From contig NZ_SJSL01000002.1 of the NCBI RefSeq assembly GCF_004331695.1, positions 434,001-498,000 of the forward strand: a stretch of DNA of 64,000 nt. Reading direction: 5' to 3'. Below the pieces are notes generated by a model. That model did not search any database and was not told the DNA's origin. It saw nothing but the letters and a program-made list of their open reading frames with translations. Shown here piece after piece: positions 18,115 through 27,038 of this stretch. The position numbers and the translations under genes are program-made. Position 1 is the first letter of the stretch, and each line of letters opens with the position of its first letter. The DNA is from Pedobacter psychroterrae (GTDB taxonomy: Bacteria > Bacteroidota > Bacteroidia > Sphingobacteriales > Sphingobacteriaceae).

Positions 18115-18149
18115 TAAAAACCCGTTTCTTTTAGAGACGGGTTTTTTTA
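18115..18149 (+). terminator. Intrinsic terminator after rpmA
   Basis: ACCCGTTTC and GAGACGGGT pair over 9 bp with one wobble, a short loop, then seven T. It sits between rpmA and the convergent polyprenyl synthase gene. Confidence 0.85.
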
Positions 18150-18160
18150 TGTTGAGACAA

Positions 18161-19129
18161 TCAGTATTCCCTGTTCATCAATTGCCGCGCGAGTCTGATG
18201 ATTTCAGTTTTTTGCGATTCCGGTACTTGTATGTTGTTTAAGGCCTTAAAGGCCTTGTCCAGATATACCTTCATTTCCGAAGTAGCCAGTTCTCTTATTT
18301 TATAGTTGCCATACAGGCGGGTAACCTGTTGAATCTTTTTCTCGAAGTCTTTGTTGCTGAATTGTTGAGTAAGCTTCGGGTTGTCTTCCGGGCTTACGAG
18401 CTCCTGCAATTTTAATAGCAGGAAGGTTTTTTTATTGGCTATGATGTCACCAGCTATTTGTTTTCCGAATTTTTCAGGATCGCCAAAAACATCTAGTATA
18501 TCATCCTGCAATTGAAATGCAATCCCAAGGTTTTCTCCGAAATCATAAATATGATCAGCTTCCTGGTCATTTGCACCAGCCACTATTGCGCCAAGCTTCA
18601 TGGCCCCTCCCAAAAGGACTGCCGTCTTTAAACGGATCATGTCTATATATTCTTCAATACTCACATCATCACGGTTTTCAAATTCCATGTCCAGTTGCTG
18701 ACCTTCGCATACACCCTGGGCAGTAGCATTAAATGTATCAAGTGCGGGTTTCAGCACTGCTAGCTCAACTCTTGTTATGTGTTTGTTGGCCTCTACCATC
18801 ATTACATCACCGCTTAAGATGGCAGTATTGGTGCCCCATTTCTCATGTACAGTTTGCCTGCCCCGTCTTAAAGGGGCATTGTCCATTATGTCGTCATGGA
18901 TCAGTGTGAAATTATGAAAAGTTTCAATGGCGAGAGCGGCAGGGATGGCCTTTTGGATATCTCCACTAAAAAGATCGGTTGCCATTAATAGCATGGTAGG
19001 TCTGATACGTTTACCTCCTAAGCTCATAATGTAGCTTATCGGCTCATATAATGAGCTGGGGTATGTTGGGTATGATATATCGTTTATTGATTGTTCTATG
19101 AGCTTTAATAACGTTGTAGGAGAATGCAT
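18161..19129 (-). CDS. Trans-polyprenyl diphosphate synthase
   Basis: The 322-residue enzyme condenses isopentenyl diphosphate with allylic diphosphates. Both aspartate-rich motifs are present: Asp79-Asp80-x-x-Asp83 in LIHDDIMDNAPLRRG and Asp209-Asp210-x-x-Asp213 in FQLQDDILDVFGD, with GGKRIRP at 38-44 for IPP binding. Product length (for example geranylgeranyl, or a longer chain for menaquinone) cannot be told reliably from motif inspection. It lies 9 bases behind rnr and is probably co-transcribed. Confidence 0.92.
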   Translation of the reverse strand: MHSPTTLLKLIEQSINDISYPTYPSSLYEPISYIMSLGGKRIRPTMLLMATDLFSGDIQKAIPAALAIETFHNFTLIHDDIMDNAPLRRGRQTVHEKWGTNTAILSGDVMMVEANKHITRVELAVLKPALDTFNATAQGVCEGQQLDMEFENRDDVSIEEYIDMIRLKTAVLLGGAMKLGAIVAGANDQEADHIYDFGENLGIAFQLQDDILDVFGDPEKFGKQIAGDIIANKKTFLLLKLQELVSPEDNPKLTQQFSNKDFEKKIQQVTRLYGNYKIRELATSEMKVYLDKAFKALNNIQVPESQKTEIIRLARQLMNREY

Positions 19130-19138
19130 TCTGTTAAT

Positions 19139-21271
19139 CTATTCTTGTATTAAGGTAAAATCTATCTGTCGCTTCGCGAGGTCTACTTTTTTGACTTTCA
19201 CTTTTACTTCGTCACCGAGCTGGTATTTTTTCTTTTTGCGCTGGCCGACAATACAGTAATTTTTTTCATCAAGCACATAAAAATCATCAGATATGTCTCT
19301 CAGCCTTACCATTCCTTCGCATTTGTTTTCGATTATTTCTACATACATGCCCCATTCGGTCACCCCGGATATAATCCCTATAAAGTTGTTGCCGATGTTT
19401 TCTTCCAGGTATTCTGCCTGTTTGTATTTTATTGAGGCGCGTTCGGCATCTGCAGCACGCTTTTCCATAGTTGATGAATGCGAAGCTGCGGTTTCAAATT
19501 CTTCTTCATTTGCAGATTTACCATTTTCCAGGTAAAGTGCAAGCAGCCTGTGTACCATTACATCGGGATACCGGCGTATAGGAGAGGTAAAGTGGGTATA
19601 ATGGTCAAAAGCAAGTCCATAATGGCTTGTTTTTTTAGTTGTATAAATTGCTTTGGCCATCGACCGGATAGCCAGTTGCGTTAGTACATTTTGCTCTTTT
19701 TTTCCTTCCACATCTTCCATCAGGTAGTTTAAAGATTTGGCAATCTCTTTATCTGTCTTCATGTTGATCTTGTAGCCAAATCTTGCGGCAAATAGTGCAA
19801 AATTGCCCAGGTTCTCTAAATTAGGGGAATCATGGGAACGATAGATAAAAGTATATTTCATCTTTCCTTTGCCTTTTTTCGCCACAAACTCAGCAACCTT
19901 TTTATTGGCAAGCAGCATAAAGTCTTCGATTAGCTTGTGGGCATCTTTCCGTTCTTTTACATAAACTCCGATAGGTTTGCCTGTCTCATCCAGTTTGAAC
20001 TTAACCTCTGTGCTCTCAAAGCTAATAGCCCCGTTTTTAAACTTTCTGTCGCGCATAATATACGCCAGTTCATTCAGCTTAAGGATTTCATCCGCATAAT
20101 CTCCTGCTTTATTTTCTATTACTTCCTGTGCTTCTTCATAGCTAAACCTTCTGTTGGAATGAATGGCGGTACGTCCGAACCATTCCGTTACTATATTTGC
20201 CTCCCCGTCCAGTTCAAATACAGCAGCAAAACAAAGCTTGTCTTCATGAGGGCGCAATGAGCATACTCCATTGCTCAACCGCTCTGGAAGCATAGGGATC
20301 ACCCTGTCTACCAGGTACACAGAAGTAGCCCTAGCATATGCTTCTTTATCCAGTTTACTATTGGGCCTTACATAATAAGAAACATCGGCTATGTGGACAC
20401 CGACTTCATAATTTCCGTTTGGCAAAATTTTGAATGATATAGCATCATCAAAATCCTTTGCATCAGCAGGGTCAATCGTAAAGGTGACAGTATCTCTAAA
20501 GTCCCTGCGCCCTTGCAGGTCTTCGGCTGTGATTTCTTCAGGAATTGCATCTGCTTCTCTTTCTACTTCGGCAGGAAATACAAGCGGGAAGCCATATTGT
20601 GCCAGGATGGCATTCATTTCGGTATTGTTTTCGCCCTGTTCGCCTAGTATGGTGCTGATTCTTCCTATCGGATTTTTGGCTCCTTCAGGCCAGTCGGTAA
20701 TGCTTACCTGTACTTTCTGACCATTTTTAGCACCATTGAGATCAGTCAATGGGACAAATATGTCGTGCAGCATTTTACGGTCATCGATATTCACAAAAGC
20801 AAACCGATCCGAAATCCGGATTACCCCTATGAAATCTGTTTTTGCACGCTTAATAATCTCTACTACTTCCCCCTCATTTTTTCGGCCGCTTTTCTTTGCA
20901 AAGATGTATACCTTCACAACATCGCCATTCAGTGCATTGTGCAGCTTTCTGGCAGAAACAAAAATATCCTTTTCAAATTCATCATCGGGCACGATAAAAG
21001 CCGATCCATCAGCAGTCATATCTACTTTTCCGGTCACAAAAGTCTTCAAATCTTTCAACCGAAATTTGCCTCGTTCAGGTTCCTGGAAGATGCCTTTCTT
21101 TACCTGGTCCTTTAAGATCTCTAATATAGTCTCCTTTGCAGCAGCATCCAGTATGTTTAATTTAGCCGAAACCTGTTTATAATTAAGTGCTTCATTTTTG
21201 CTTTTTTCCAGTACATCGCTAATTAATTGTATTAAAACGAGTTCCAGATCAGATGATTTTTTTTTAGCCAT
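19139..21271 (-). CDS. rnr: Ribonuclease R
   Basis: I chose the ATG giving MAKKKSSDLELVLIQLI (710 residues); an upstream in-frame start would add 34 residues with no homologous character. Order: an N-terminal winged-helix-like region, cold-shock OB domains, the RNB catalytic domain with the aspartate cluster in TIDPADAKDFDDAISF, and a C-terminal S1 domain (GVTEWGMYVEIIENKCEGMV). RNase R is a processive 3'-5' exonuclease that degrades structured RNA. It heads an operon with the polyprenyl synthase and is divergent from the MscS channel gene. Confidence 0.94.
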   Translation of the reverse strand: MAKKKSSDLELVLIQLISDVLEKSKNEALNYKQVSAKLNILDAAAKETILEILKDQVKKGIFQEPERGKFRLKDLKTFVTGKVDMTADGSAFIVPDDEFEKDIFVSARKLHNALNGDVVKVYIFAKKSGRKNEGEVVEIIKRAKTDFIGVIRISDRFAFVNIDDRKMLHDIFVPLTDLNGAKNGQKVQVSITDWPEGAKNPIGRISTILGEQGENNTEMNAILAQYGFPLVFPAEVEREADAIPEEITAEDLQGRRDFRDTVTFTIDPADAKDFDDAISFKILPNGNYEVGVHIADVSYYVRPNSKLDKEAYARATSVYLVDRVIPMLPERLSNGVCSLRPHEDKLCFAAVFELDGEANIVTEWFGRTAIHSNRRFSYEEAQEVIENKAGDYADEILKLNELAYIMRDRKFKNGAISFESTEVKFKLDETGKPIGVYVKERKDAHKLIEDFMLLANKKVAEFVAKKGKGKMKYTFIYRSHDSPNLENLGNFALFAARFGYKINMKTDKEIAKSLNYLMEDVEGKKEQNVLTQLAIRSMAKAIYTTKKTSHYGLAFDHYTHFTSPIRRYPDVMVHRLLALYLENGKSANEEEFETAASHSSTMEKRAADAERASIKYKQAEYLEENIGNNFIGIISGVTEWGMYVEIIENKCEGMVRLRDISDDFYVLDEKNYCIVGQRKKKKYQLGDEVKVKVKKVDLAKRQIDFTLIQE

Positions 21272-21329
21272 AGCATAAATATCAATGTCCCGAAGGTAAC
21301 AATTTGATGCGATAGATTGTTCTAATTTA

Positions 21330-21337
21330 TACCTTTG
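21330..21337 (+). promoter_or_regulatory. -7 box for the MscS gene
   Basis: TACCTTTG fits TAnnTTTG 42 bases before the ATG. A TTTG lies upstream but at 23 bases, longer than usual. Confidence 0.4.
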
Positions 21338-21379
21338 CTTTAGTGAAGCGATTAAGCGCAATATAAATAGCATGATAAA

Positions 21380-22321
21380 ATGATAGAAGACAGGGAAAGA
21401 AAAACAGGTAAAGAACTGCTGATGATTCTGGTTAAAGCTTTGATCTACCTGGCATTGGTTTATTTCTATATCAATAAAGATCAGTTGTATGTTGAATATC
21501 CAAAGTTGTTTTATGTAGAATATCCCCGGCTATATATAACTGTAAAGGCTTTAATGGTGTTTTTAGGACCTAGTTTTGTTATATCAGTTTTAAGATTGGT
21601 CATTATCTACTGGTATATAAGAAAGCACAAATTTAAAAGTAATATCAAAGACAATTTCATATTGGGTATCAATAGAATTGTATCTATATTAAATACGGTT
21701 TTTTTGGTAATTGCATTTATTACCATGTTTGATGTAGCAATAGAAGAATTCATATTCAGCGTTTCTATTGTCGCGGCCGCAATTGCAGTTACTTTTAAAG
21801 ATTATATCACCAATATGATCAATGGGTTGATCATTATGTTTTCAGACAGACTTTCCCTGGGTGACCACATCAAGATAGGGGAGAATGAAGGAAAGATTCT
21901 TGACATCACACTGATAAATATGATCCTTCAAAATGAGGATAGTGATATGGTCATTGTGCCAAACTCCATTGCATTTAGTTCAGTAATCATCAATCAGTCT
22001 AAACAGAACACCAAAAAACTAAGCATAGAGTTTGATATGAGCCTGGAAAATGGCTACACACCGGAGTACATCGAGAATTATCTCAACAAGATTCTTGATA
22101 ATTATGCTGCCAATGTGGTCCCTAAGGGATTAACAGTAAAGACACTTGCTATCAATAAGGATGTAGCCATTTTTAAAGCGATGGTGCTGCTCAAGCATTA
22201 CGATAAGGTCAAAGAGAGAGAGATCAGAAGGGCTATCAATACCGCACTGATCAGGCTGTCGGTAACTTTAAAGAAAGAACATAACCTTGACAAGGAACAA
22301 CAGAAAAGCACATTAAATTAG
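21380..22321 (+). CDS. MscS-family mechanosensitive channel
   Basis: The 313-residue protein has three or more N-terminal membrane helices, then the pore and beta domain of MscS: FSVSIVAAAIAVTFKDYITN, GLIIMFSDRLSLGDHIKIG, and IVPNSIAFSSVIINQS. The C-terminal alpha-beta region runs to about 300. It should release solutes during hypo-osmotic shock from the inner membrane. Its last 9 bases overlap the end of the convergent ABC transporter gene. Confidence 0.9.
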   Translation: MIEDRERKTGKELLMILVKALIYLALVYFYINKDQLYVEYPKLFYVEYPRLYITVKALMVFLGPSFVISVLRLVIIYWYIRKHKFKSNIKDNFILGINRIVSILNTVFLVIAFITMFDVAIEEFIFSVSIVAAAIAVTFKDYITNMINGLIIMFSDRLSLGDHIKIGENEGKILDITLINMILQNEDSDMVIVPNSIAFSSVIINQSKQNTKKLSIEFDMSLENGYTPEYIENYLNKILDNYAANVVPKGLTVKTLAINKDVAIFKAMVLLKHYDKVKEREIRRAINTALIRLSVTLKKEHNLDKEQQKSTLN

Positions 22322-24028
22322 CTTTGTTGTACCCGGTATAGCTGCTATCAGTCTTTTGGTATATTCAGCTTTAGGATGGTTATATACGTCCTCTGGAAAT
22401 CCTTCTTCTTCAATTTTGCCCTTGTTCATTACGATCATCCTGTCTGATATATGTTTTACCACGGCCAGGTCATGTGATATGAAAATATAGGTCAGCCCCA
22501 ATTCCTGCTGCAATTGTCTTAGCAGATTTAATACCTGTGCTTGTACCGAAACGTCCAGTGCCGATACTGATTCATCACAGATGATAAATTTCGGCTGCAA
22601 TGCCAGGGCCCTGGCAATTACGATGCGCTGACGCTGGCCGCCTGAAAACTCATGAGGATACCTGTTGAAATGCGCTGCTTCAAGTCCTACTCGTTCCAGT
22701 AAGTTAATGATATATGCTTTTCGTTCTTTATCATTTGTAAACAGCCCATGCACCTGAAGCGGTTCTATAAGGGCTGTTCCAATCATCAGTCTTGGATTTA
22801 GTGAAGCATATGGATCCTGAAAAATGATCTGGATATGTCTTCTCACTTTTCTCAATTCCTTAGCGCTAATTGAGGTGAGGTTACTACCTTCAAAAAGTAC
22901 CTCTCCAGCGGTAGGTTCCACAAGCCTGAGGATACTTCTTCCCAAAGTTGTTTTGCCACATCCGGATTCACCGACCAGTCCCAACGTTTCACCGGGAAAT
23001 ACCTTGAAGCTGACATTGTCTACAGCTTTTACTTGGTCTGTTGTTTTGCTAAAAAAGCCATTCTTTATTGGATACCATGTGCTAAGTCCATTTACTTCCA
23101 GTAATGGTTTTTTTGCATAAATTATTGCCCTGCGTGCAGCAATTTCTTCTGTAGTATAAGCATTCTGGACTAATAAACGGGGAATGTCAATAGCTGCATT
23201 TTCCGCTAAAAAATCAGCTACTACAGGAAGTTTTTTCAATATTCGCTCCGGTGCAGGTCTGCATGCCAGCAAGCCTTTGGTATATGGATGGACAGGATTG
23301 CTGAGCAGCTCAGCAGCGGGTCCTTTTTCTACAATTGTGCCTTTGTACATTACCACTACTTCATCTGCAATTTCACTGATTACAGCCAGGTCATGCGAAA
23401 TAAAGATCATCGCCATATTGCGTTCCTGCTTTAGTCGCAATAAAAGCTCGAGTATGGTCTTTTGAACAGTAACATCCAGTGCAGTAGTGGGCTCATCGGC
23501 AATTAGAAGCTCTGGATTGCAGCTTAGCGCCATAGCAATCATGACCCGCTGTTTTTGTCCGCCAGATAACTGGTGCGGATAACTGTTAAATATATTTTCA
23601 GGTCGCGGAAGCTGTACTTCTTTAAACAGCGCGATGGTCCTGTCTTTTGCCGTATTCCTGTCAGCCTTTTGATGGAGCATGATCGCTTCGCGGACCTGGT
23701 CGCCGCAAGTAAAAACAGGATTTAGAGAAGTCATGGGCTCCTGAAAGATCATGGCGATCTTATTTCCCCTGTACTTTCTTATTTCCTCTCCAGACAACCC
23801 CAGGAGGTCTATCCGATCAAACTCGATTTTCCCGTCAATCTTTGTACTCTGAGGATCATGCAGTCTCATAATAGAAAAGGAAGTTACAGATTTTCCAGAG
23901 CCGGATTCTCCCACAATGCCCAGCACCTGGCCTTTTTTTACACTAAAAGTGACCTGCTCTACAGCTTTAATCCAGGTCTTGTCTTCTTCATTCTGAAACT
24001 GTATATCTAGGCCGGTAACATTGAGCAT
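22313..24028 (-). CDS. Dual ATP-binding ABC transporter protein (Opp/Dpp/YejF type)
   Basis: The 571-residue protein has two ABC ATPase domains in one chain. Domain 1 has Walker A GESGSGKS, signature LSGGQKQR and Walker [13 protein letters not shown]; domain 2 has [16 protein letters not shown] and [12 protein letters not shown]. The oligopeptide-transporter C-terminal motif ([16 protein letters not shown]) follows domain 1. It energises peptide, nickel or similar uptake. No permease or binding protein lies beside it, so its membrane partners are unlinked. Confidence 0.92.
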   Translation of the reverse strand: MLNVTGLDIQFQNEEDKTWIKAVEQVTFSVKKGQVLGIVGESGSGKSVTSFSIMRLHDPQSTKIDGKIEFDRIDLLGLSGEEIRKYRGNKIAMIFQEPMTSLNPVFTCGDQVREAIMLHQKADRNTAKDRTIALFKEVQLPRPENIFNSYPHQLSGGQKQRVMIAMALSCNPELLIADEPTTALDVTVQKTILELLLRLKQERNMAMIFISHDLAVISEIADEVVVMYKGTIVEKGPAAELLSNPVHPYTKGLLACRPAPERILKKLPVVADFLAENAAIDIPRLLVQNAYTTEEIAARRAIIYAKKPLLEVNGLSTWYPIKNGFFSKTTDQVKAVDNVSFKVFPGETLGLVGESGCGKTTLGRSILRLVEPTAGEVLFEGSNLTSISAKELRKVRRHIQIIFQDPYASLNPRLMIGTALIEPLQVHGLFTNDKERKAYIINLLERVGLEAAHFNRYPHEFSGGQRQRIVIARALALQPKFIICDESVSALDVSVQAQVLNLLRQLQQELGLTYIFISHDLAVVKHISDRMIVMNKGKIEEEGFPEDVYNHPKAEYTKRLIAAIPGTTKLI

Positions 24029-24072
24029 GCATTAAAGATAGGATTTTATCGTCCAAATCCGCTAGTTTGTGT

Positions 24073-24080
24073 TAATTTTG
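24073..24080 (+). promoter_or_regulatory. -7 box 4 bases from the start codon
   Basis: TAATTTTG is followed by CGGC and then the ATG at 24085. Since transcription starts a few bases after this box, the mRNA is expected to have almost no leader. Confidence 0.45.
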
Positions 24081-24084
24081 CGGC

Positions 24085-25398
24085 ATGGAAAGAGAAATTC
24101 TTGATACCCGGCGCAAGGCTTTGAAGATTAACTTAAACCCTAAAATTTACGGAACATTTGCAGAGATAGGAGCGGGGCAGGAAGTGGCCCGTAACTTCTT
24201 TACCGCCGGTGCAGCTTCGGGAACGGTAGCCAAGACAATGTCGGCGTACGACATGACCTTTAGCGATGCCATATATGGGGTAGAAGAGTCTGGCAGATAT
24301 GTTAGTCAGTCGCGCTTACTGAAAATGCTCAACCATGAATTTGGTTTGTTAACGGAAAGACTATACGGAGAGAAATATGACGACCGCACATTCTTTGCTT
24401 TTGCAGATACCGTTACCACGTTGAATTATAATAAATCAAATGATCCGCATGGCTGGATCGGTTTGCGTTTCCAGCTGGAGCCTGAAGGCGAGCCAAACGA
24501 GATATTCTTCCATGTCCGTCTGCTTGATACTGATGCCGCCTTACAGCAAAATGTATTGGGCATTATAGGGGTAAACCTGGTTTACGCAGCTTTCTATTAC
24601 AATAAAGATCCAAAAACAATGATCGAGTCGCTGGCAGATAACCTTACGGTTGGCTCAGTAGAGATCGACCTGATCTCAGTCAGCGGCCCTGCATTTCATA
24701 ACATCAATAACATCCTTTTAAATCTTTACCTCATCGTCAAGGACTTCTCCGATGCTGCTATATTCGATGCAGACGGACGCCCGCGTCTGCCAAAAGACCT
24801 GCTATATAAAAGGGATATCATGATCCTTCGTACCAAATATGCACAGAAGTCAAATCCAAACTTTAGCATGCTCAACAAAGCGGTAGATCAGTTTGTCCGC
24901 ACAGAAAATGTTAAAGAAGAAAACCTGAGTGTTCTGATCGAAGTACTGATGTCTAATGTGCTGTCGGCCAACGACGCTGTAAATGAAGACATTGACCTTG
25001 AGGCAGTAGCCAAAAGAGCAGAAGAGATGTGTAAAACCGGCAATAAAGTGATTGTGTCCAATTTTGCAAGACATAATAAACTTGCTAAATACCTTGATCA
25101 TTGCCGGCCTAAGAGTGTAGGGATATCTACTAATATAAACAACTTAAAATTCGTTTTTAACTCTACTAATTTTGGCGAGAATTATTCCAGTCAGCTGTTG
25201 AATTATGTAAGTGACATGTTTAGTAAAAACGTAAAACTTTTTGCTTATCCATTTCTGGATAAGCAAACCAATGCAGTCATTACCACCACCAATATGCCGG
25301 TAACAGCTGATGCAAAACCATTGTTCGATTTCCTGATCATAAACGGATACATTACGGACATCAAAGACTACAGTGAAGACGACGTAAAAACAGTTTAA
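24085..25398 (+). CDS. Conserved cytoplasmic protein of unknown function
   Basis: The 437-residue protein starts MEREILDTRRKALKINLNPK and contains YGTFAEIGAGQEVARNFFTA and the stretch SGTVAKTMSAYDMTF. It has no signal peptide or membrane helix. I know this sequence type as widely conserved in Bacteroidota but with inconsistent database names (for example TonB receptor or nicotinate-nucleotide adenylyltransferase), neither of which the sequence supports: there is no plug/barrel and no HxGH motif. Monocistronic, probably leaderless. Confidence 0.8.
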   Translation: MEREILDTRRKALKINLNPKIYGTFAEIGAGQEVARNFFTAGAASGTVAKTMSAYDMTFSDAIYGVEESGRYVSQSRLLKMLNHEFGLLTERLYGEKYDDRTFFAFADTVTTLNYNKSNDPHGWIGLRFQLEPEGEPNEIFFHVRLLDTDAALQQNVLGIIGVNLVYAAFYYNKDPKTMIESLADNLTVGSVEIDLISVSGPAFHNINNILLNLYLIVKDFSDAAIFDADGRPRLPKDLLYKRDIMILRTKYAQKSNPNFSMLNKAVDQFVRTENVKEENLSVLIEVLMSNVLSANDAVNEDIDLEAVAKRAEEMCKTGNKVIVSNFARHNKLAKYLDHCRPKSVGISTNINNLKFVFNSTNFGENYSSQLLNYVSDMFSKNVKLFAYPFLDKQTNAVITTTNMPVTADAKPLFDFLIINGYITDIKDYSEDDVKTV

Positions 25399-25838
25399 CT
25401 TTCTGCTTTGTAGGGGTCTTTGATTACAATGGCCATTAGCCTGTCCGGATGATCTATGGCTTTAAATCCAAATTGCGCATATAGCCCATGGGCATCTACT
25501 GTGCCCAGCATATAGCGTCTCAGTCCCTGAAGGTCTTTGTGAAACAACATAAGTGACATCAGTTTTTTAGACAGGCCCTGTCCGCGATAGATTTCTTCCA
25601 CATACACGTCGGCCAGGTAAGCAAAAGTTGCTTTGTCGGTAATCCACCTTGCGAAACCAACCTGTTTGGTGTCTTTATAGATCCCAAAGCAAAGAGAATT
25701 TTCAATGGACTTTTTAACCACCTCCAGAGGTACGTTTTGTGCCCAGTAAGATTGAGTACTGAGGTAATGATGGACAGTTGCAGGATCAATTTTTTGCTTG
25801 TCATCAGAAAAAATAAAGCCACTGTCAGCTATCTCCAT
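25395..25838 (-). CDS. GNAT-family N-acetyltransferase
   Basis: The ATG at 25836-25838 gives 147 residues. The acetyl-CoA binding motif is VYVEEIYRGQGLSKKLMSLM, with LADVYVEE before it and YAQFGFKAID near the C-terminus, all typical of GNAT. The substrate is unknown. Its ATG shares one base with the stop of the YajQ gene (TAATG), so the two are translationally coupled. The 3' end overlaps the preceding convergent gene by 4 bases. Confidence 0.88.
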   Translation of the reverse strand: MEIADSGFIFSDDKQKIDPATVHHYLSTQSYWAQNVPLEVVKKSIENSLCFGIYKDTKQVGFARWITDKATFAYLADVYVEEIYRGQGLSKKLMSLMLFHKDLQGLRRYMLGTVDAHGLYAQFGFKAIDHPDRLMAIVIKDPYKAES

Positions 25839-26329
25839 TAGTTTCTCATGTTTATGAACTGAAGCGGCTGACCAAAGTCTTCTTTTTTGCACAAGGCTAT
25901 TACTGATTGAAGGTCATCAATGCTCTTGCTTTGTACCCTTACCTGATCGTCCATCATAGATGCCTGTGCTTTCAGGCCGCTGGCTTTTATTTTAGCTACG
26001 ATTTTTTTGGCCGTTTCTTTGTCGATCCCTTCCTTTACAGAAATTTCTTTTCGGATCATATTGCCTGAAGCATATTGCTCCTTGCCAAAATCCAAACTGT
26101 TTGCATCCAGGTTTTGTTTGATCATCCTGGAGATAATTGCATCCTGTATAGCCTTTAAACGCATGTCGTCCTCGGTAACGATGGTAATTACGTTGGTCTT
26201 TTTATCATGGTCAATAGTGCTTTTCGAGGAACTGAAATCATATCGGTTTAAGATCTCTTTCTTGGCATTGTTCATCGCATTGTCAAAGGTTTGCGCGTCT
26301 ACTTTACTTACGATATCGAAAGTGGGCAT
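25838..26329 (-). CDS. YajQ-family nucleotide-binding protein
   Basis: The 163-residue protein matches the YajQ family over its whole length: MPTFDIVSKVDAQTFDNAMN, LNRYDFSSSKSTID, and ASMMDDQVRVQSKSIDDLQS. Some members bind cyclic di-GMP and others are linked to tRNA or mRNA; the cellular role here cannot be told. It forms a TAATG-coupled operon with the GNAT gene. Confidence 0.93.
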   Translation of the reverse strand: MPTFDIVSKVDAQTFDNAMNNAKKEILNRYDFSSSKSTIDHDKKTNVITIVTEDDMRLKAIQDAIISRMIKQNLDANSLDFGKEQYASGNMIRKEISVKEGIDKETAKKIVAKIKASGLKAQASMMDDQVRVQSKSIDDLQSVIALCKKEDFGQPLQFINMRN

Positions 26330-26407
26330 GATTATAGCTTTATAGTAAAAATTATATTAGATTTAGATAAATATTAGTTCAACTGTACAAAAAACAAAAG
26401 TAAAGTT

Positions 26408-26929
26408 ATGAAAACCAATAAATCAAAGGTGCAAAAAAAAGACACAAAAAAGGCAGTTAAAAAAGAATTGGAGAAAAGCCTTACCGACAAGTTTCTGGAA
26501 GCGGTAAAGCACCTTGGCCATGATGCCGAAAGGGTAGCTAAAGACATTGAGATAGCAGGCAAATTTATCGCGAAGAAAATTGCTAAAAAGCTAAAAAGTA
26601 CAAAAGCAGGGGTAGAAAATACAGCAGCAGCCAAGGCAGTTAAAAAAGACGCTAGGGAAGTTAAAAAAGTAGTTAAAAAAGCCGCAACACAAGCTAAGCC
26701 TATAGTGCAGAGTGTAAAAGTAGCAGCGATAGCTACTGAAGAAAAAGCTGCAAAAGTTATTTTAAAGCCAATAAAAGTAGCAGCAGTAGTAGCTAAAGCT
26801 GCAGCAGCAAAGTCAGAGTCAGCAGTTAAGCCCGTAGTCAAATCAGTTGTTAAGTCGGCAGCTAAACCAGTCGCTAAACCCGTTGTAAAAGCGACTACTG
26901 TACCGAGAAAAAAACCAGCTGCTAAATAA
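26408..26929 (+). CDS. Histone-H1-like Lys/Ala-rich protein
   Basis: This 173-residue basic protein has an N-terminal helical head (LTDKFLEAVKHLGHDAERVA, then KDIEIAGKFIAKKIAKKLKS) followed by about 100 residues of Lys, Ala, Val and Pro (VKPVVKSVVKSAAKPVAKPV). The composition is that of bacterial H1-like nucleoid proteins. The role would be DNA or RNA compaction by charge. The antisense strand is also open here, a by-product of biased codons. It is followed by a hairpin just in front of ppk1. Confidence 0.75.
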   Translation: MKTNKSKVQKKDTKKAVKKELEKSLTDKFLEAVKHLGHDAERVAKDIEIAGKFIAKKIAKKLKSTKAGVENTAAAKAVKKDAREVKKVVKKAATQAKPIVQSVKVAAIATEEKAAKVILKPIKVAAVVAKAAAAKSESAVKPVVKSVVKSAAKPVAKPVVKATTVPRKKPAAK

Positions 26930-27000
26930 ATTAAATTTGTGGGCTGTAATTTTGTGAATTAATTAACATTTATTTAACAATAGAATTTGCAGTTTTGAGC

Positions 27001-27027
27001 ATCCCTGTTCCTTACGGGGATTTTTTT
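27001..27027 (+). terminator. Hairpin with T-run directly before ppk1
   Basis: ATCCCTGT and ACGGGGAT form an 8-bp stem (one G-T pair) with a 5-base loop, followed by seven T, and the ppk1 ATG comes 12 bases later. It may end the H1-like transcript, or act as an attenuator in the ppk1 leader, since no promoter box fits between hairpin and ATG. Confidence 0.65.
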
Positions 27028-27038
27028 ATTTTTTATTT

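Noticed and set aside
24085..25398. TonB-dependent receptor or adenylyltransferase identity
   Set aside because: There is no signal peptide, plug or barrel and no HxGH nucleotidyl transferase motif.
26374..26841. Open minus-strand frame antisense to the histone-H1-like gene
   Set aside because: It arises from the biased codons of the plus-strand gene; the Ala/Phe/Thr-rich product has no family features.
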